Position numbers and translations under genes: made by a program. This document shows positions 60,344 to 64,000 of a DNA stretch of 64,000 bases, piece by piece. The stretch's first letter is position 1, and every line of letters starts with the position of its first letter. Below the pieces are notes generated by a model that saw only the letters and a list, made by a program, of their open reading frames with translations, did not search any database and was not told the origin of the DNA. This DNA comes from Kutzneria sp. CA-103260 (GTDB lineage: Bacteria > Actinomycetota > Actinomycetes > Mycobacteriales > Pseudonocardiaceae). Where the stretch lies: contig NZ_CP073318.1 in the NCBI RefSeq assembly GCF_018263855.1, positions 5,890,001 through 5,954,000 on the forward strand. Reading direction: 5' to 3'.

Positions 60344-61534
60344 TCAGTTCGGCGGGAGCCAGCCTTCCTGCTTCGCCCAGGCCTCGGCGCGGGCGTCGGC
60401 CTGGGCGAACCAGGGGTCCTTGGCAACGCCGTAGGACGGGATGTCAGCAAAACGCGAGGCTGCCTCACGTTTTACCGCCTCGTACTCGGCGCGAGCCTCG
60501 TCGTCGGCCCGCAGCCAAGCCGGGAAGAGCAGCGCGTAGCGCCAGCCCGGCGAGCCGGCTGCCCGGAGGTGCAGGTTGGCCCAGCGGCCCGGATCGGCGC
60601 TAGCGTGGGTGCGCTTGCGCCAGTGCTCCGGGTCCGGGTCCGTCGCCTTTGGAGTGTCCCGGGTGAAGTCCGGCAGCACCGGAAAGCCAGCCCCGGACAG
60701 AGCGTCCGCCAGCTTGTCGGCGTCGTCCAGGCTGCGCACGGTCAGCTGTAGGTCGATCACGTCCTTGGCGGCCAGGCCCGGCACCGCGGTCGAGCCGATG
60801 TGGTCGACCCGCAGCGCCTTGTCGCCCGCGGCCAGCTTGAGCCGGGCGATCAGGCGGCGGGCGTCGCGGGGCCACTCCGGGTCGTAGTCGACGATCTTCG
60901 GACCGCCGCGGTCCGGGTAGGTCGCCTCGCGGACGTGCCGCTCGAACGGCAGCAGCCGGTTGTGCCACAGGTCGTCCACCGCGGCCCGGACGTCGTCCTG
61001 GGTTGCGCTGTTGTCCAGCCACACGTCCGCCGCCTCACGGCGCTGCTCCGCCGAGGCCTGCGCGGCGATTCGCGCCCGAACGTCCTTCTCGTCCATGCCG
61101 CGGCTGGACGTCAGGCGCTGGACCCGCAGCTCCACGTCCGCGTCCACCACCACGACCAGGTGAAAGGCCGGGGCCATGCCGTTCTCCACCAGCAGCGGGA
61201 TGTCCTGCACCACGATGCCGTCAGCGGGGGCTTTGCTCGTCAGCTCCACCGCCCGGTCCCGAACCCGGGGGTGCACGATCGAGTTGAGCTTGGCCCGGTT
61301 CCCGTCGTCGCCGAACACCTTCGCCGCCAGCGCCGGCCGGTTCAGGCTGCCGTCCTCGGCCAGCACCTCGGTCCCGAACGCCGCGACGATCTCCTTCAGG
61401 CCGTCCGTGCCCGGCTCCACCACCTCGCGGGCGATCCGGTCCGAGTCGACCACCGTCGCCCCGAGCTCGGCCAGCCGCCGCGCGACCGTCGACTTCCCCG
61501 CCCCGATCCCACCGGTCAACCCGATCTGCAGCAT
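60344..61534 (-). CDS. coaE: Dephospho-CoA kinase-GrpB fusion
   Basis: 396 residues. The N-terminal CoaE domain (1-195) has LTGGIGAGKSTVARRL (P-loop), VDSDRIAREVVEPGT and IVQDIPLLVENGM, and phosphorylates dephospho-CoA to CoA. The C-terminal UPF0157/GrpB domain (about 215-395) has IVDYDPEWPRDARRLIARL and LRVDHIGSTAVPGLAAKDVID. The same fusion is found in mycobacterial CoaE. ATG at 61534. Located behind rpsA in the same direction. Confidence 0.95.
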   Translation of the reverse strand: MLQIGLTGGIGAGKSTVARRLAELGATVVDSDRIAREVVEPGTDGLKEIVAAFGTEVLAEDGSLNRPALAAKVFGDDGNRAKLNSIVHPRVRDRAVELTSKAPADGIVVQDIPLLVENGMAPAFHLVVVVDADVELRVQRLTSSRGMDEKDVRARIAAQASAEQRREAADVWLDNSATQDDVRAAVDDLWHNRLLPFERHVREATYPDRGGPKIVDYDPEWPRDARRLIARLKLAAGDKALRVDHIGSTAVPGLAAKDVIDLQLTVRSLDDADKLADALSGAGFPVLPDFTRDTPKATDPDPEHWRKRTHASADPGRWANLHLRAAGSPGWRYALLFPAWLRADDEARAEYEAVKREAASRFADIPSYGVAKDPWFAQADARAEAWAKQEGWLPPN

Positions 61535-61550
61535 GGAGCCATCCAACCAT

Positions 61551-61613
61551 CGCGAGTCCCGCTCTCGGGCAGTCATGAACTCAACACATGCTTGCCCGAG
61601 AGCGGGACTCGCG
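61551..61613. repeat. Nested palindrome, family A copy 5
   Basis: Perfect arms GCGAGTCCCGCTCTCGGGCA (61552-61571) and complement (61593-61612) around a 21-base loop without the inner palindrome seen in other copies. It lies between rpsA and coaE, 17 bases upstream of the coaE start. Confidence 0.92.
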
Positions 61614-61620
61614 GCACAAG

Positions 61621-61654
61621 CAAGGGCCCCGCTCCGGTTGGAGCGGGGCCCTTG
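61621..61654 (-). terminator. Terminator of rpsA
   Basis: A perfect 15-base stem, CAAGGGCCCCGCTCC paired with GGAGCGGGGCCCTTG, with a 4-base loop, 16 bases after the rpsA stop on the minus strand. CTTGT follows the stem. Confidence 0.85.
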
Positions 61655-61669
61655 TCGTCAAGCTACTAC

Positions 61670-63139
61670 TCACGCACCGCCGGAGAGCTTCTCGCGGAGG
61701 GCCGCGAGCTGCTCGTCGCTGGCGAGGGTGCCGCCGCTCTGCGCCGGGGCCTCGGTGCTGCCGGAGGAGTAGTTGGTCTCCCCCTGGGCCTCGGCGTCGG
61801 CCTCGGCGGCCTTGGCGATCTGCTTCATGTGGGCCTCGTAACGAGTGTGCGCCTCGGCGTACTGGCGCTCCCACTCCTCACGCTGCTTGTCGAAGCCTTC
61901 CTGCCAGTCCTGGGTCTCCGGGTCGAAGCCCTCGGGGTAGATGTAGTTGCCCTCGGCGTCGTACTCGGCGGCCATGCCGTACTGGGTGGGGTCGAACTCG
62001 GTCTCCGTGGTGAAGCCCTCGTTCGCCTGCTTCAGCGACAGCGAGATCCGGCGACGGTCCAGGTCGATGTCGATGACCTTGACCATGACGTCGTCGTTGA
62101 CCTGGACGACCTGCTCCGGGATCTCCACGTGGCGCTCGGCCAGCTCGGAGATGTGGACCAGGCCCTCGATGCCCTCGTCGACCCGCACGAACGCGCCGAA
62201 CGGAACCAGCTTGGTGACCTTGCCGGGCACGATCTGGCCGATGGCGTGGGTCCGGGCGAACTGGCGCCACGGGTCTTCCTGGGTGGCCTTCAGCGACAGG
62301 GAGACGCGCTCGCGCTCCATGTCGACGTCCAGCACCTCGACGGTGACCTCCTGGCCGACCTCGACGACCTCGGACGGGTGGTCGATGTGCTTCCAGGACA
62401 GCTCGGACACGTGCACGAGGCCGTCCACGCCGCCCAGGTCGACGAACGCGCCGAAGTTGACGATCGAGGAGACGACGCCCTTGCGGACCTGCCCCTTCTG
62501 GAGCTGGTTGAGGAACTCGCTGCGGACCTCGGACTGGGTCTGCTCGAGCCACGCCCGGCGGGACAGGACCACGTTGTTGCGGTTCTTGTCCAGCTCGATG
62601 ATCTTGGCCTCGAGCTCACGGCCGACGTACGGGAGCAGGTCCCGGACCCGGCGCATCTCGACCAGGGAGGCGGGCAGGAAGCCGCGCAGGCCGATGTCCA
62701 GGATCAGGCCGCCCTTGACCACCTCGATGACCGTGCCCTTGACCGGCTCGTCCTTCTCCTTGAGGGCCTCGATGGTGCCCCAGGCGCGCTCGTACTGGGC
62801 GCGCTTCTTGGAGAGGATCAGTCGCCCTTCCTTGTCCTCCTTCTGGAGGACAAGGGCCTCGACCTCGTCGCCGACCTTGACGACCTCGTTCGGGTCAACG
62901 TCGTGCTTGATCGAGAGCTCGCGCGACGGGATGACACCTTCGGTCTTGTAACCGATGTCGAGCAGGACCTCGTCCCGGTCGACCTTGACGATGGTGCCCT
63001 CGACGATGTCGCCGTCGTTGAAGTACTTGATCGTCTTGTCGATAGCGGCGAGGAAGTCCTCCTCCGTGCCGATATCGTTGACGGCGATCTGCTGCTTCGG
63101 GGTCGTCGAAGCCGGGACGATGGTGGTGTCGGTGGACAT
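61670..63139 (-). CDS. rpsA: 30S ribosomal protein S1
   Basis: 489 residues with four S1 RNA-binding repeats: GDIVEGTIVKVDRDEVLLDIG, EPVKGTVIEVVKGGLILDIG, GQVRKGVVSSIVNFGAFVDLG and GQIVPGKVTKLVPFGAFVRV begin the four. An acidic tail of about 110 residues follows. It binds mRNA on the 30S subunit. The ATG at 63139 (MSTDTTIV) is the usual actinobacterial start; GGAG lies about 12 bases upstream. Confidence 0.97.
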   Translation of the reverse strand: MSTDTTIVPASTTPKQQIAVNDIGTEEDFLAAIDKTIKYFNDGDIVEGTIVKVDRDEVLLDIGYKTEGVIPSRELSIKHDVDPNEVVKVGDEVEALVLQKEDKEGRLILSKKRAQYERAWGTIEALKEKDEPVKGTVIEVVKGGLILDIGLRGFLPASLVEMRRVRDLLPYVGRELEAKIIELDKNRNNVVLSRRAWLEQTQSEVRSEFLNQLQKGQVRKGVVSSIVNFGAFVDLGGVDGLVHVSELSWKHIDHPSEVVEVGQEVTVEVLDVDMERERVSLSLKATQEDPWRQFARTHAIGQIVPGKVTKLVPFGAFVRVDEGIEGLVHISELAERHVEIPEQVVQVNDDVMVKVIDIDLDRRRISLSLKQANEGFTTETEFDPTQYGMAAEYDAEGNYIYPEGFDPETQDWQEGFDKQREEWERQYAEAHTRYEAHMKQIAKAAEADAEAQGETNYSSGSTEAPAQSGGTLASDEQLAALREKLSGGA

Positions 63140-63278
63140 TAGGTGGGTTGCTCCGGTACGGATTGGGTTTAGTGGGCCTGAAGTTGTCGAGCTGCGTGCG
63201 CCACCGAAACTCCAGGCCATGGTCAAGAAGCTCTGAGTCCAAAGTTCTGGGCAGCGCAGAACCTACTACGCGGCCCAT

Positions 63279-63308
63279 ATCGTACGCGCGCCCGTGACGG
63301 CCGGGCAA
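63279..63308 (-). promoter_or_regulatory. rpsA promoter
   Basis: On the minus strand TTGCCC (63303-63308) and TACGAT (63279-63284) are 18 bases apart, giving an rpsA leader of about 130 bases. The 63140-63331 interval shows no gene. Confidence 0.5.
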
Positions 63309-63331
63309 ACCCGGTCCCCAGAAGGAGCAGT

Positions 63332-64000
63332 GTGAGCACGCTAGATCGGTACGCCGGGGCCGAAGATCTCCTCGGCACGGCCGGCGCGGCCAAGCGCCAG
63401 GTGGGCGGCGCGGAGTCCCGGCAGGCGAGTATCGCCTGGTGGGACGCGGATGCCGACGACTACCAGGCCGAGCACGGCGGCTTCCTCGGCGACGCGGACT
63501 TCGTCTGGTGCCCGGAGGGTGTGCGGGAGGCGGACGCCGGCTATCTCGGCGACGTGACCGGCCGCGCGGTGCTGGAGGTCGGCTGCGGGGCGGCCTCCTG
63601 CGGCCGCTGGTTGGCGGCCCAGGGCGCCAACGCGGTCAGCTTCGACATCTCGGCGGGCATGCTCCGCCACGCGATGGCCGGCAACGAGGCGACCGACCTG
63701 CACCCGGCCCTGGTCCGCGCCAGCGCCGACCAGCTGCCCTTCGCCGACGAGTCGTTCGACGCCGCCTGCTCGGCGTTCGGCGGCGTGCCGTTCGTCGCCG
63801 ACGCGGGCGCGGTCTTCGCCGAAGTCGCCCGGGTGCTGCGCCCGGGCGGCCCCTGGGTGTTCTCGGTGACGCACCCGATGCGCTGGATCTTCCCGGACGA
63901 CCCGGGGCCGATGGGCCTGACCGTCGTGCAGTCCTACTTCGACCGGACCCCGTACCTGGAGGTCGACGGCGACGGCGCCGCCACGTACGTGGAGCACCAC
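63332..64000 (+). CDS. Class-I SAM-dependent methyltransferase (3' truncated)
   Basis: 223 codons are visible and the frame leaves the window at the right edge. The GTG at 63332 follows GAAGGAG. VLEVGCGAASCGRWLAAQG is motif I of class-I methyltransferases, SFDISAGMLRHA the acidic loop binding the ribose, and LPFADESFDAACSAFGG motif II/III; LRPGGPWVFSVTHPMRW follows. This is the Methyltransf_11 type. It is divergent from rpsA. The substrate is unknown. Confidence 0.88.
   Translation, partial: MSTLDRYAGAEDLLGTAGAAKRQVGGAESRQASIAWWDADADDYQAEHGGFLGDADFVWCPEGVREADAGYLGDVTGRAVLEVGCGAASCGRWLAAQGANAVSFDISAGMLRHAMAGNEATDLHPALVRASADQLPFADESFDAACSAFGGVPFVADAGAVFAEVARVLRPGGPWVFSVTHPMRWIFPDDPGPMGLTVVQSYFDRTPYLEVDGDGAATYVEHH

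Overview
The window is chromosomal DNA of a high-GC actinobacterium, most likely a member of the Pseudonocardiaceae or a close relative. The support is very GC-rich codon usage with many GTG starts and likely leaderless mRNAs, F420-type luciferase-like oxidoreductases, a mycothiol-type DinB/maleylpyruvate isomerase protein, an EspR-like regulator, an EphD-type hydrolase/SDR fusion, a CoaE-GrpB fusion, and the order rpsA, coaE, uvrB that is known from mycobacteria. No transposase, integrase, phage gene, CRISPR array, tRNA or rRNA was seen.

Layout. 1-4.1 kb: secreted carbohydrate-active enzymes (the 3' end of a GH30 enzyme, a GH18 chitinase, a GH27 alpha-galactosidase); the GH30 and GH18 proteins end in nearly identical ricin-type CBM13 modules. 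4.2-6.1 kb: a diverged cold-shock protein, then a TIM-barrel protein divergent from a TetR regulator across two tandem operators. 6.3-11.2 kb: an APC permease and a choline-kinase-like phosphotransferase, divergent from a dimethylglycine/sarcosine dehydrogenase. 11.5-18.5 kb: a LuxR-type regulator with a degenerate receiver, an SDR/LLM/TetR operon facing another SDR across a palindromic operator, a DPP-IV-like peptidase and an ArsR/SRPBCC pair.

18.7-32.5 kb is the most coherent metabolic block: a reductive pyrimidine degradation set with NCS1 permease, beta-ureidopropionase, dihydropyrimidinase and an LLM oxidoreductase on the plus strand, and a class-III aminotransferase plus (methyl)malonate-semialdehyde dehydrogenase on the minus strand next to a PucR regulator. 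No dihydropyrimidine dehydrogenase is present. Inside this block (23.3-27.6 kb) sits an unrelated minus-strand cassette: EspR-like regulator, HEIGH metalloprotease, 7-TM membrane protein, ThiF/E1-like adenylyltransferase, and a Tat-exported esterase upstream.

32.7-35.6 kb: a large secreted protein translationally coupled to a sedolisin protease. 35.7-40.6 kb: a five-gene operon behind a clear palindromic operator, with a PF10118 protein carrying a full diiron ligand set, a ferredoxin reductase, EphD-like, MTHFR-like and mycothiol-type proteins. 40.7-47.9 kb: lactonase, ornithine aminotransferase, GNAT, SDR/HxlR pair, a second GH30 enzyme and a lone amino-acid-binding lipoprotein. 48-55.7 kb: ABC-F ATPase, quinone oxidoreductase/TetR pair, hotdog thioesterase, ZapE, RibD-like reductase, RDD membrane protein, tautomerase/XRE pair. 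55.7-64 kb: core genes uvrB, coaE and rpsA with two DUF402 proteins, a DUF4232 lipoprotein and the start of a methyltransferase.

The intergenic regions carry several families of dispersed palindromic elements: five copies of a nested palindrome at gene ends, three copies of a ~150-bp inverted repeat, two copies of an element that supplies the ribosome binding site of the gene behind it, and two hairpins that differ by compensatory base changes.
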